A DNA stretch of 64,000 nt from Epichloe hybrida (GCA_019022495.1 JAFEKR010000001.1:1612001-1676000), one strand, 5' to 3'. Positions 12,041-24,509 are shown, counted from the stretch's first letter. The notes: generated by a model not told the origin, from the letters alone. Program-made: numbers and translations.

Positions 12041-14544
12041 AAATATAAAAAGCCTAGGTATACTTTACTAGCTTATTAAGTACTAGATTATTTTACTTAT
12101 AAAAGTACTAAGTATATAACTAAGAAGTATAAAGAAAGTAATAATAAAGCTATATTTTCTAATATAATACTAGTTTAATTAGTATAAACCTAGGAATATA
12201 ATCTTACTATAGAATACCCTATAGATAATAAAATAAGAATATAAGTATCTTTATAATAAGATAACTAGTAATTAGCTATATAAGCGCTATTTAATATAGG
12301 TATATAGTCTTTAATAATTTATCTAAAATTATTATTAAAAAAGGATTAGGAAAATATAATTTAATTAGATAGAATATTAAAGAGTATAAGTAAAAAAGTA
12401 ATTTTATATTAAGGAATTCTAAAAAAATTAGTTAAGATAAAAGATAGTATAGGATTTATAAAGGTTTACTAAGTTAGTTACTTTATTACTAATATAAGTA
12501 AAGGGATAATTCTAGGTATAAACTAGATTAAAGAGTATTTACCTATAATTATATATTAGGAGTATAAATACTAGAGATATCTAGTAATAATAAAATATCT
12601 TTTCTTTACTTATAGTAAGTAGTAAGTATATAAAGAGAAAAAAATAGTAGTAATTACTTTATTATTAGAAGTAATAAAGATTAAGCTAAGTATTTTAGAA
12701 AATAAAAATTAAAAAGGAAAAGAAAAAGGCTAATTAAAGAACCTAGTAATAATAAATATATAAATAAATAGTAAAGTAACTATATAAATCCTTAAGTATA
12801 CTTATTTATAGTAAAAAAGTAAAGGTATTATAGTTATACTAATTTTAGAAAATATAAGTAGTAAAGAAGCTATATTAAATTAGGATAAGAGCACTAAGTG
12901 CCTTATACTAATAATCCTAGAAAAATATAGGGAGTTTATAGATATTTTTTCTAAAGAGTTAGTAAGTAAGCTTCTAAACTAGGAGGTTATACTTATATAT
13001 TAAATTAGAAAAAAGGAAAACATTACCTTAAGGGCCTATATATAATTTAGCTAAAAAGGAGCTAGAGGTTCTTAAAGAGTACCTTATAAGTATATAGCTT
13101 AAAGGGTAAATTAAAAGATTAGTTAGCTTAGCTAAAGCCCTAATTTTATTTATTTTAAAGAAAGGAAGGAAATTAAGGCTTTATATAGATTATAAGGGCT
13201 TAAATAAGATTATAATTAAGAATAAGGCCCCTTTACCTCTTATTACTAAAATTCTTAATTAATTAGTAAGTATAGTTATTTTTATAGTCTTAGATTTAAA
13301 AGATATATATTACTAGCTATATATTTACTTAGGTAATAAGTAAAAAATAGCGTTTTATTATTAATATAGTTACTTTAAATATCTAGTAATACTATTTAAA
13401 CTAGTTAATATATTAGTAACTTTTTAGGAGTATATTAATAATACTCTTAAAGTACTTATTAATAAGACTTATATTATCTATTTAGATAATATACTAATAT
13501 ATAGTAGTAAGGTTAAAGAGTATATAAAGCATATTAAATAAGTTTTATATAGGTTTAGAAAGGTAAGCCTTTTATTAACCTTAAGAAATATTAATTTTTA
13601 GTTAAGGAAGTTAAATTTTTAGGCTTTAAGATATTAGAGAAAGGTATTATAATAGACCTAGTAAGAGTTAAAGTAATTATAACCTAGCTAATATTATATA
13701 GTGTTTTTAATATTTAGTTATTTCTTAGTTTTACTAGATTTTACTACTATTTTATTAAATAGTATAGTAAAGTTATTATTTTATTAATAAATTACCTTAG
13801 AGGGAATTAACTAGTAATATTTAAACTAAAACCTTATAAGCTAGTAGTATTTAAAGAACTTTAATAAAGATTTTAGAAAGCGCTTATTCTAGTGCATTTT
13901 AACTTACTTATATATCTTAAAGTAAAGATAAATATATCTAGATATATAATTAAGGCTATACTTATAATATTAGTACTAGTTTACTAGCACTTAGTTATAT
14001 TTATATTAAGGAAAATAACTAATACTAAATTATAATATTTAATACCTAATAGTAAATTATTAGCTATCTAAGAGGCTTTTTATATATAGAGATACTATCT
14101 TACTTATTTAGCTTATATAATTAAAGTTATTATAGATTATTTAAACTATAAGTACCTTACTATAAAGCCTAAGCTTACTAATAAGTAAGTAACTATACTT
14201 AATAAGCTTTATCCTTTGGATTTTAAGATTATATATTATATAAGGAAATTAAATCTTACTAACTTACTTTTAAGAAAACTAGATTTTATAAATAAGGTAA
14301 GAAAAGAGAAAATAATAACTATATAACTTCTTACCTTTTTATTTAAATTTATAAATACTAAGTAATAGGAACACTATAGTAATATTATTAGTGCTATAGG
14401 CTTTATAAAAATATTACTTAGTGTAACTAATAGTTAGTTATAATAATACTATAATAATACTAGTAATATCTAGGGTTTTAAAAAATTATAACTTAACTAT
14501 ATTCCTAAAGAACTTAATAATCTAAATAATCTTAGAAGAGTTAT
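12041..14544 (+). pseudogene. Gypsy-A pol remnant (protease, RT, RNase H)
   Basis: Gypsy-A resumes after Gypsy-B. An aspartic-protease-like block (ALFNIG, where ALIDSG is usual) lies near 12284-12301. RT runs from about 13045 to 13620, with an LRLYIDYKGLN-like block near 13180 and the catalytic box YLDN at 13479-13490. RNase H-like sequence continues to about 14250. Integrase is not seen: the element stops at 14544 against an unrelated LTR. Frames carry many TAA/TAG stops and several frameshifts. It is a dead plus-strand Gypsy, distinct from B, C and D by its LTR-proximal sequence and RT wording. Confidence 0.75.
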
Positions 14545-14817
14545 TATTGCTTCCTCTAGACGATAGTTATTCTAGCTATGGCCAAAGTGTGAGTTCACTA
14601 AAGGGATGCACGTGATGTAATTAGCTGCATCGCGGGCAACCCCGCACTGCTTGTAGTGGCTCTGCACTACTGCCTTACTTTTCCCCCTTTTTGCTTACTT
14701 TCTCTCCTAGCTAGATTTCTCTCCTTCTCTCTCTTCTTAGCTATCATTATTAACTTTATTATTATTATTAAATTTAACCCTTTTACACTAGTATAACGTT
14801 CCTTAGTGTAACTAATA
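14545..14817 (+). repeat. Left LTR of a 2.4-kb LTR pair
   Basis: This direct repeat of 16691-16963 starts tattgcttcc (TGTTGCTTCC before RIP) and ends gtgtaactaata. It shares a characteristic CT-rich block, ctctcctagctagatttctc, with the other copy. Confidence 0.8.
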
Positions 14818-15163
14818 CTAATTAGTAGTTAACTATAACTATAAATAAGCTAGGTATTATAAGAAAAGATATTTCTATAGATAACACAGCCCCTTACCTC
14901 TTAAGCTAACCTAGATAGGCTATTTAGGTAAAGAGGTATAACTATAGAGTGTGCTAAAGGAAAATAGACTAGAATCCTAGTTATAGGCTTATTAGACTTC
15001 TAAGGGATTAATCTATTAACTCTTAGGCCTTTAGGATATTTAGTTAATTATTAATCTTATTGTCTATTACAAGAAAACTAACTAAATAACCAAATCTATT
15101 GCCGCAAGGCATTTCATTTAAACCTAACGTTAAAAATAACCCTTAGCTAAGCTAGCTAATACC

Positions 15164-15526
15164 TATAACTTCTCTCTTTACCTATTATCTCTCTCTTTAT
15201 CCCTCTCTTTACCTATTATCTAATATTACTATCTTCACTCCCTAATAGTCCTAAATGTCCTCCCCTAATAATAAGATACCCTAAAGGGTCTATAAGAGAC
15301 TATTAAAGGATAAGCTACTATAATAACTATAGCCCTATAGTCTAGTGCTTATAAAGAAGTAAGAGAAGCTTATATAGCTAAACCTAGAGACTACTATATA
15401 GCCTAAGCTTAATAACTAGATTATAAGGTTTATTTACACTAGTAAGCATTAAGGTTAGTAAGGCAAAGACCTTTAGGAATACTTTAAAGAGAACTTTAAA
15501 GGTTAGTTAAGGGATACCTTTATAAG
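15164..15526 (+). repeat. Repeat X, uninterrupted copy
   Basis: The 363-bp segment is the reverse complement of 2996-3271 plus 4090-4153. It preserves the empty target sites of three insertions seen in the other copy: tataa at 15164-15168, ctaaa at 15251-15255 and ataag at 15522-15526. It carries two imperfect copies of a ctctctttacctattatct unit near 15170-15220. Confidence 0.8.
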
Positions 15527-16109
15527 AGCTTATAGCGATATTATATAGGAGCTCTAAAGCTCCCTATAAGAAGGTGGTGTTTACGTTACCTAAGGTTAAG
15601 GTCTTTTAACTATAGCTACCTTATAATAAGTAATTTAAGAAGAGAGAAAATTGCCGTGGCCTAAGACTAAAGACCCTAAGGACTAAGCTAAAGTGTTAAT
15701 TAAAGAGATTATAGCTAACGTTATAATTAGAGAGATTATAACTAACGCTTTAACTAAAGCTTTAATTAAAGAGATTATTACTAAGGGGATGCTAATTAAA
15801 GCATTCTCCATAGAAGAAGAGATCTAATAAGCCACTAAATAAGAGGATTATTAAGACCTTAAGGGTTAATAATAAGTATCTAAACCTAAGGATTATTAAG
15901 GGCAACCACGCAAAGATCATTAAGACCTAATGCCTACAGACCTAATGCCCACATGCAATGTTAAATAACGCTTTAAGATAGAAAGCTATAAGGGGAATAA
16001 TACATTACGAGGTCTATCGCATACGCACATATTACGGATACGTATGTCACGTACTTATATAGGCTTATTCCTACCTATCACGGTTAATTTAGACTATTAG
16101 CATTAAGGA

Positions 16110-16275
16110 GGTATAAGACCCTTAAGCTCTTTACCCTTAAGACCTATATATACAAGACCCTTAAGACCCTTACCTGCAAGACCCTTAAGACCTTAAGACC
16201 TTTATTAAGGTATAAGACCCTTAAAACCCTTAAGACTTTCATTAAGGCACAAGACCCTTAAGACCTTTATTAACT
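16110..16275. repeat. Irregular aagacccttaagacc repeat cluster
   Basis: Roughly eight irregularly spaced copies of a 15-base unit, aagacccttaagacc or close variants, are separated by short linkers such as tttattaaggtat. No function is evident. Confidence 0.7.
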
Positions 16276-16690
16276 TAAATAAAGCTATAATTTAGGTTAA
16301 AGGCTAGGTAATAAGACTAACTAAACGGATAATAAGACTAACTAACTAGAAGAACTAACGACTAAGCCAATAAGAGGCTTGCATCTATTATTAGTATTCA
16401 CTTGTGTTTATTTTGATTTTTATTACGTTTTTAAGCCCCTTTAAACCTGCAGATTAATTTAACCTGTAAGGTTAGATTTAACCTATAAGGTTAGGCGAAG
16501 GGGAGGATTAACATAATAGGCATGTAAGTATAAATTATAATAACTAGGTTAATTAGAATAACTAAGGCCGCGATAGCTAATTAGAGCCATAGATTCCTAT
16601 AAAGGGATTTACTTATATATACTTTCCTTTAATTTGATTTTTATTGCGTTTTTAGGCTCCTTTAGCTACAAAGAAAAGAGAGACTACTAG

Positions 16691-16963
16691 TGTTACTTCC
16701 TTTAGATAATAGTTATTTTAGCTATAGCTAAAGTGTAAGTTTACTAAAGGGATATGCGTAATGTAATTAGCTACATTATAGGTAACCTTACACCGCTTAT
16801 AGTGGCTTCGCACTACTACCTTACTTTTCCCCCTTTTTTCTTACTTTCTCTCCTAGCTAGATTTCTCTCCTTCTCTCTCTTCTTAGCTATTATCATTAAC
16901 CTCATTATTATCGTTAAATTTGGCCCTTCTGCACTAGTGCAACGTTCCTTGGTGTAACTAACA
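16691..16963 (+). repeat. Right LTR of the 2.4-kb LTR pair
   Basis: It begins tgttacttcc after a purine tract and ends gtgtaactaaca, keeping TG...CA ends. It matches 14545-14817 along 273 bp. A short open frame inside it (16754-16957) is incidental. Confidence 0.8.
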
Positions 16964-17096
16964 ATATTATTAAAAAACTAAATATAGCCTTTATAGCTTT
17001 AAAGCTTACTTTCTTTATAATAAACCTATTAATAAAGTATATTAAGCTTATAAAGGCTACTCTAATATATACTTAAAATATAAGGAAGCTATACTT
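16964..17096. other. AT-rich target sequence of the MITE
   Basis: AT-rich sequence between the LTR pair and the MITE target duplication. The frame starting near 16966 is fairly open after allowing RIP stops, but I recognise nothing in it. Confidence 0.3.
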
Positions 17097-17104
17097 ATAA
17101 TACC

Positions 17105-17514
17105 CAGAGTATTGCACTACAATTGATTTGTAGTGTATTTTTTATTTAACAAATAATATATATCTAATCTTAGAAAATATATAGAGATATAAAACTTCTT
17201 TTTTTAGATAGATAACTAAAAAACTACAATGTAGTTATATATAAAAGTGGGTCTAAAAGTGGACCCCTTGCCTATAAATTAGAAAAACTACATTTTACTA
17301 CATTTTAGCACTAAGAATACACTACAAATGTAGTTTTTCTAATTTACAGGCAAGGGGTCCACTTTTAGACCCACTTTTATATATAGTATTTTTCTTAGGA
17401 TTTATCTCTATAGGATTGCGTAATTTATAGGATAATCTATTTTATTATAAGCTAGCTATAAAATTAAATGTAAAAACTACAAAACACACTACACTAACTA
17501 CAAACAATACTCTG
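17105..17514 (+). mobile_element. hAT-type MITE, copy 1, with palindromic core
   Basis: A 410-bp element starts cagagtattg and ends caatactctg, with a perfect 8-bp target duplication ataatacc at 17097-17104 and 17515-17522. CAGNG termini with 8-bp duplications are typical of the hAT superfamily. The centre is a long inverted repeat: arms about 17237-17292 and 17330-17385 (starting atataaaagtgggtctaaaa) around a 37-base loop. It has no transposase frame, so it must have been moved by an autonomous hAT elsewhere. A second 410-bp copy lies inverted at 59047-59456 and differs at about five positions. Confidence 0.9.
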
Positions 17515-18625
17515 ATAATACCTAGGTATAAAATAGCTTTAATATATTATTCTCTAGTACTAATATCTCTTTTAGTAATAACCCTAATACTTAGAAGTTA
17601 ATATAAGGCTATATCTTTATTATATATAAAGCTATAATTAATTAAAAGTCTAAAAGATAATATTATATAATAACCTTAAGTATAAAAGTAAAGCTCTTTA
17701 TATTAAATTATAGTATAAAAAAGCATATATCTATAGGTAAATTACTTTATAATATTTATATATAAGTCTCTTTACTATTAATTATCTAGTATAATAATAA
17801 GTAAATAATTTATATTATAGAATATAAGAAAAAAAAGGCTTTAAACTAGTTTAAAGTATCTTAATATAAATTAAATATAAATTTAAGAGTAATATACCTT
17901 AGGTAATATTAAGGTAAATTAGTTAAAAACCTTTAAGATACTTACTAATAGCTTTATAAAGCCTTTATTAAAGTAAATATATAGTAACTTTTACTACTAA
18001 ATTAGCTTATAAAAGATCCCTGCGTAATTTATTAGGATAATCTATTTTATTATAAGCTAGCTATAAAATTAAATGTAAAAACTACAAAACACACTACACT
18101 AACTACAAACAATACTCTGATAATACCTAGGTATAAAATAGCTTTAATATATTATTCTCTAGTACTAATATCTCTTTTAGTAATAACCCTAATACTTAGA
18201 AGTTAATATAAGGCTATATCTTTATTATATATAAAGCTATAATTAATTAAAAGTCTAAAAGATAATATTATATAATAACCTTAAGTATAAAAGTAAAGCT
18301 CTTTATATTAAATTATAGTATAAAAAAGCATATATCTATAGGTAAATTACTTTATAATATTTATATATAAGTCTCTTTACTATTAATTATCTAGTATAAT
18401 AATAAGTAAATAATTTATATTATAGAATATAAGAAAAAAAAGGCTTTAAACTAGTTTAAAGTATCTTAATATAAATTAAATATAAATTTAAGAGTAATAT
18501 ACCTTAGGTAATATTAAGGTAAATTAGTTAAAAACCTTTAAGATACTTACTAATAGCTTTATAAAGCCTTTATTAAAGTAAATATATAGTAACTTTTACT
18601 ACTAAATTAGCTTATAAAAGATCCC
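17417..18625. repeat. Tandem direct duplication, about 605-bp unit
   Basis: 17417-18020 and 18021-18625 are copies of one unit. I find a single one-base difference between them (an extra t near 18033). Each unit starts tgcgtaattt inside the MITE, runs over its right end, the duplicated ataatacc and flanking AT-rich DNA, and ends aaaagatccc. The second unit therefore carries a headless MITE end at about 18021-18119. Both units keep CpA sites unmutated. Confidence 0.92.
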
Positions 18626-18887
18626 TATATAATTATAATACTAAAAAATTATTATAATCTTTTCTTATACTTATAAACTCTAGCTTTAATAAATATCTTA
18701 GCTAAGGGAAGTGTATTAAGAAAAGCACTCTTAAAGCTTAATAATATAAGGGTAATGTGTATTAATAAGGATAAAATATAAGGTTAGATATTAGTAAATA
18801 TAATATATTAGATATACTTTCTTACACTAGTTATTACTATAGTATACTATATACCTTTAAGGTATAAAAGTTAGGTATTATCTGCAC
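18626..18887. other. AT-rich sequence without recognisable feature
   Basis: RIP-like AT-rich DNA follows the tandem duplication. I see no domain, repeat or RNA in it. Confidence 0.4.
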
Positions 18888-18932
18888 CTCTGATTGATTA
18901 AATCGAACGTTTTCTATCATTTACATTGACCC
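18888..18932. other. 45-bp unmutated sliver, probable former promoter DNA
   Basis: This short stretch (tctgcacctctgattgatta and onward) keeps CpA and normal composition between RIP-like sequence on the left and the LTR of Gypsy-C on the right. Its last bases, accc, recur right after the far LTR at 38206-38209. It therefore appears to be the other side of the insertion target, once joined to the DNA now at 38206. Confidence 0.55.
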
Positions 18933-19047
18933 TGTAGTGGTACCAAAATGATTGGGTAAAGATGATAGTTAATTACTATCTGATCTAGCTACTAAGGTTC
19001 CATAATTATTACAGCCATGATTATATAAGCCATTTCTCCACCTAATA
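18933..19047 (-). repeat. 3' LTR of Gypsy-C
   Basis: This 115-bp LTR reads from tgtagtggtacc to cacctaata on the plus strand. Identity with 38091-38205 includes a block around tactaaggtt. It is an unusually short LTR for a Gypsy element. Confidence 0.8.
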
Positions 19048-19199
19048 GGCTAGGGGGGATTCCCTTAGTGTTAACCCTAACACCACATTCTTTTCTATTA
19101 TAATACTTTATCTTTCTCTAGATCTATCTAATCTGTTATTCCCTACTTAGCTAAATCCTAAGTGTTTAATCTTAATAGTTAAAGCTTCTCCTAGCGTGG

Positions 19200-22100
19200 G
19201 ATGTAAAGTTTCAGGTTATCTAGATGGATTTTCCTTGCTATTCCTCTCTTAATAGATTTAATTTTATATATCACTAAAGACACTTTTTAGATAACCTTAG
19301 ATAGCTTCCCCTAGGTCTTATAAAACTTTCCTTTTAACTTATTTTCTTTATTTATTTTCTCTTATATAAGATTCCTTACTTTAAAGTTTTACCTAGGTTT
19401 TATAGTATTATCCTAATTATTTACTTTCTATATCTAAACTAATTCTCTTCTTTCTTCCCATAGGTCTAAATTCTATAGGTTTATTTCTTAAATTAGTTCT
19501 AGATTATTTACTACTCCTAGATTCTTAAAGTCTAATAATTCTAGTTCTTTAACTCTAGTATATTTTGCAAATAGTTTAAATCCTAATATAGACATTACTA
19601 GGCTTATCCTAACACTTAATATATACTAATTATTAATTACTACTATAATGCTTAGGAAAGCCTAATTCTAGGAGTCTAGTGAAACTCTATCTCTCTTAAT
19701 AGCTTACTTTATTAATTATCCTTTAATAAGTCTTACGTTTTGTTTAGCTAGTCCTATTAATAATAGATAAGAAACTAGTCTATATGTTACACTAGTTCTA
19801 TATTTCCTAGAGGTAGCTTAAAATATTAGGTTCTTAAAATATAAGCTATTATTGCAATAAATTCTTCTTAGCTATCTAAATATTAGGCTCTAACTTTTAT
19901 CCTAAGCCTAAGTGACTAAATCTCCTATTGCCTTTATATAGGATTATCCTAATGTAAACCTTATTATATAGTTTATAGTAATTAATACGTATATATCTCT
20001 ATTCTTAGCTTTTAGGGTAATTAGACCTAAATAGTCTATTGTGACTAACCCCTATGGTTTTATTACTATAATAGTCTTTAGGTTTGTTTATAAAACTTGT
20101 GTTCTAGTTTGTTAATATACTAGACATAAGTAATAATATAATTCTATATCTTTACTTCTATTTAGCTAAAAGCACTTTTTGCGAAGTTTTTGTATTATAA
20201 TTACTATTTTAAAGTAACCTTAGGCATTATAGGCTTCCTATAACTTTTCTAGTACTCTGTTTAGGAGTACGCATTTTGCTAATGCTTTATCTGCTTCTAG
20301 ATAATATAGAGTCTAGTTAAAGATCCGGTATTTTAAAGATTAATGCCTTATAAGCTTCCATTATTTAGTAGGAATAGTTTAGTATTTAAAAACCATAGTA
20401 AATAAAACCTCCTTATACTATGTAAAATTAAACTATTTATAAAGTTCTTAGAATAATTTCTCTATTATATCTTTATCTAAACTTCCTCCCTCTAGTAAAA
20501 CTAGTATTATGTTTATTAAGACCTAAATTAGTTAATCTCCTAGAGCTAGAGTAACGTCCACTCCTAATCTTCTCTCTATAGTAATAGAATCTAATTTCAA
20601 ATGTTCTAGCATTTAGGACATTTTATCTACGATCTTTATAATCTTAGTTATATTTAGATAATAAATGTATTTTATATTTGATTCTTAAAGTATATCTACC
20701 TAGTAGGCTACCTTTCCATAGACTTCGGATATATTTACTATTAAATTAATAATGCCTTTATAGTCTATATACACCTTTAATAGATATGGCAAATAGTCTA
20801 ATAACTATCTTATTTCCTTTAAACCTACTATAATTACTAATATCTCCTTTTCTAGCATTAAATATCATTTCTTAGTATCTCCTAATTAGTATAATATTTA
20901 CATAATAATTTGCACTTTAGAGAAATTAGCATTTATAACACTTATTCTAGGCTCTATGTTTTCTATCTAAAATAATACTTTTCTAGTGCTTATCTTAGAC
21001 GTATTTATAGCTATATAAAATTAAGTTCCTAGTCTAGCACTAAAGGTAGCGTTTATCTAGATACTATTACATATTTTTAATAAAGCTTATTAAGCCTCTA
21101 GAGTTTATTTTAGTTTCTCTCTTAAGACTTCTTCCTTCTAAATTAATAGATTTCCTAACTAAGTTATCTTAGGGATCTTATAAAAGAAAGCCCTTTTAAT
21201 AATAACTACTAAGTCTAATCTTCCTAGAATAAATTTGCGTATAAATAAGGTTAAGTAAATAAGCATAAGTACTTTATTCTAGGTTTATAGTGGTTATTTC
21301 TTAAATTACTTAGCTAAGTTAGCAAATCTATTACGATATTTCTATGTAAGGCATATTTTCCTATCTTCTAGAGAATATCTAACACACTTAACTTTAGAGG
21401 TAAATAAAGTAGTCTTATATTTACTTAGGCTAATTAGGGCCTAAGCTACCCTTAGAAAGTATTTCTTCTAGAGAAAGTTAAAATGGTTTTCCTATGTCTC
21501 TAAGCCTATATAATAATTATCCATATAGATAGAAAATAATATATATATATCTTCTATATATCCTAGGATAGATTTGCTTTTAGTACTATCCTAGAAAAAC
21601 AAGTGTCTAAAGGTAAGGTCCTTAAATCTAGCGTAAGTTACTAGTAACCCTATTAATTCTTAAGCTATATTATTATAGAAGTATATCCTATTTAGTCTAG
21701 AGAAAGCTATTTTATACCTATCTAGTAAGTAAATACTAATAGCCTAAAATCTATTTAAAGCATTAGTCTATAATATAAACTTAGAGTAACCATAGTAAAC
21801 TAAATCTAAGTCCGCTTCTATATTATAATATAGATAACCTAATTTAATAGTCTTACTATTTATGTCCCTAAAGTTATAAACTACTTTAAAAACCTTTTAT
21901 CCTAGCTTTAAAGCAAATATTATTAGCGCTACCTATTCTAAGTTTCCTTATTAAATAATTCCTACTCTCTTTATTACTAGGAAAACCTGTTTTAAAAAGT
22001 CTTAATAAGCTGCTAAATACCTATACTATTTACATTTACTAGGCCTTACTCCTAGGATTAGAGGGATGTAATATTCTAGAAAATCTATAGTGTAAATATC

Positions 22101-24307
22101 CTTAAGTTTAGAAATAAAGCACTCTTTAAATATATAGCATAATCACATAATTATTATCCTCTAATTATTATTACTTATATAGTCTCCTAGCTTAATATGT
22201 GAATTCTTAAACTATAAAATAATGGTTTTAAGAGGTAAGAATTATAATAGTTAATTTATATAGAGATTTTAGAATTATAAGGGGTAGCCCTTAATTTCCC
22301 GTTTTCCTATATAAATTAGCTCTTTAGCTTATCTCTTTATATCTTATGCACCTATTCTATCCCCTATATCTCCTACTATATTAGCCTTTAGATACATTAA
22401 ATTAGCTAAGTTCACTAGATATTATCCACTAGCCCTAGTTTCTTCTTCTAAGTTACGTAACTTCTTATTTATATAAGGATTTTCATTTTCTAAGGGGGAC
22501 CCCTTAATATTCTGATTTTACATATAAATTAGTATATGCGCGTGTCTAACTATGTCTAGCTTGCAATGATCTCCTAGCTCTATAACTAAGTCCTTAGAAT
22601 ACTGCGAACTATCCTATGTTTTATAAATAGAAACTTTATTTTAGTTATTTATATAGGGTTTTTTACTTTCATAGGTAAACCCCTTAATTTTCTAATTTCC
22701 TATATAAATTAAGTCTCCTAGATATCTGTTAGTATCTAGCTTATGCTTATCTATCCATTCTATTTAGGCTAATCTAGCTAGTATCTCTAGGAGGTCTAAT
22801 AGTTCCTTATTATTTTCTATTAAGTTTAATAATCACCTATTACCCTTATGGTTCCCCTTAATCTATTCTAGTTATTTAGTGTTTATAATGTTTATAATAT
22901 TACAAGAGGAGTTTTTATTCTATTCCCTTTTCTAGGCTGCCTCCTAATGTTTAATTTAACTCTAGATAATCTTCCACGTATTAGCTATCTATCCTAATAG
23001 TTTTATTCTAGTAAAGTAAGAGTAAAGTTATTTTATTTCTATCTTATTAGTATTTTTATTAGTAAAGCTATCTATTCTAAGGTTCTAAAGCGGTTCCTAT
23101 AGGATTATAGCATTAGAGATTAGAGTTAATTTATATCTTCCTAATAATGGATTATCTTCTGTTTCTGTTTTAGTCCTTATTTCCTCCTTCTCTAGTTTAT
23201 TCTTTTATATACCTATTATTCCTATTCTAGTTTTAGTTCTCTTACTATTTATAAATACTTCCTATTTTTCTTAGTTTATCTTAGCTAGTAATTCTTTATT
23301 TCTAGTTTTTATATCACGTCCTTCTAATATTCCCTCCTTCTAATATATATATTATATCTAAGTTTCGCTTATCTCTTATTTAGAGCTTATTTTTTCTTTA
23401 TTTAGTGATATTAGATTAAATAACCAATCCTACGAATAATTACTAGTGATATTATCTATAGTTCTTATTTTTTTAAGTCCTCCTTATTAGTTTATTTATA
23501 GATCTCTATATTTATCTCTCTTAAGATTTCTTTTACTTCTTCTAAGATTTCTTAATTATCTTCTATAAACTCTATAGGCTCCTTAGGCCTAGTTCTTTTA
23601 GGAAGTTAACCTTATTTATTAGTCCTCTAAAATAAATCTAGGTATAGATAAAGTAGTAAAGTCTAAGTAACTCTATTTACTCCCTTAATTATTAACTTAT
23701 CTTTAGCATAGTATTTAATAGCTTCTATTTTTCTTAGCTAGACTTTACCTAATAAAACATTCTAATCTTATTAAACTAGCATAATATAACACTTTACTAA
23801 AGCTAGGATTCCCCTAGCAATAACCTATAAGTAAGCGTAGTAGGTAATCAGATATTTTACGTTATTTACTATCTAAATATATTACTTTTCCCTAAGTTAT
23901 ATTACTACAAACCTAAATTTTACTAGGAAGTTTTTACTTACTAGTTTAACACTAGATTCTCTATTAATTAAAACTAAATCGCATTAGTAACCCTTAATAT
24001 ATATTATAATATATCCTAAAGTAATTACTATATCTCTATCTAGTTTTATAATATTATTCTAAGTAATTATAGCATTCACTAATCCTAGGGTTAAGTTAGC
24101 CTTATATATTAGCTAGACTGCTTCTTTAAATGGTTCTATAAGATTCATAATTATAGATTTTACTCCCTTACTCTTAGTCTTTTTTTAACACTATATTAAA
24201 TAGCTTAGTTATTATTAAATAATTAGGGCTAGTTAAAGTAACTAGAGGATGCTAATAGAAACTGTTATATTCCTAAGATATTTTCCTAAGTTAAATACTA
24301 GAACTTA
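19200..24307 (-). pseudogene. Gypsy-C pol remnant (RT, RNase H, integrase)
   Basis: On the minus strand the RT catalytic box reads YMDN (normally YMDD) at 21516-21527. The RT and connection segments run leftward to about 20900. A Gypsy RNase H block follows at about 20720-20870, with an EKEILVI-like start and a YIDYKGI stretch where TDHKGI is usual. The integrase core at about 19830-20060 has a GLVTIDYLG-like first Asp block and a DIYVLITI stretch. TAA/TAG stops interrupt all of it. The N-terminal part of pol and gag lie on the other side of Gypsy-D, from 34759 on. Confidence 0.75.
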
Positions 24308-24312
24308 ATACT

Positions 24313-24509
24313 TGTTACGTGGCGGAGCTCAATGCAGGCGCATATAAGACTAGATTCGGACTCTAGATAGAAAGAATTAACCTTCTTTAAACATCTTACC
24401 TTATACCTAATAGTAGCTCTTATAGCAAACTTAGTATAACTTTACGATAGTAGATCTATTAGCCCCTCTAATGTTTCTGCCTTATATTATGCTAAACCTA
24501 CACATAACA
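24313..24509 (+). repeat. 5' LTR of Gypsy-D
   Basis: It begins tgttacgtggcggagctc and ends cacataaca. The bases just inside (tttagtagtaattag) could be a RIP-altered TGG-type primer-binding site. Confidence 0.9.

Larger units (their letters stand above)
14818..16690 (+). other. Internal region of the 2.4-kb LTR pair, no pol
   Basis: The 1.87-kb internal segment has no RT or integrase motif. It includes the uninterrupted copy of repeat X (15164-15526), then a frame at about 15690-15820 with repeated KEII-type segments, then a block repeating aagacccttaagacc (16110-16275). A purine tract, aaagaaaagagaga, at 16671-16684 just before the right LTR suits a polypurine tract and plus orientation. Taken together this looks like a non-autonomous LTR element. 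No matching target-site duplication is found (gttat before, atatt after), so it may be rearranged. Confidence 0.5.

Noticed and set aside
16754..16957. 67-codon open frame on the plus strand
   Set aside because: It lies entirely within the right 273-bp LTR; its hydrophobic composition comes from the LTR's CT-rich block.
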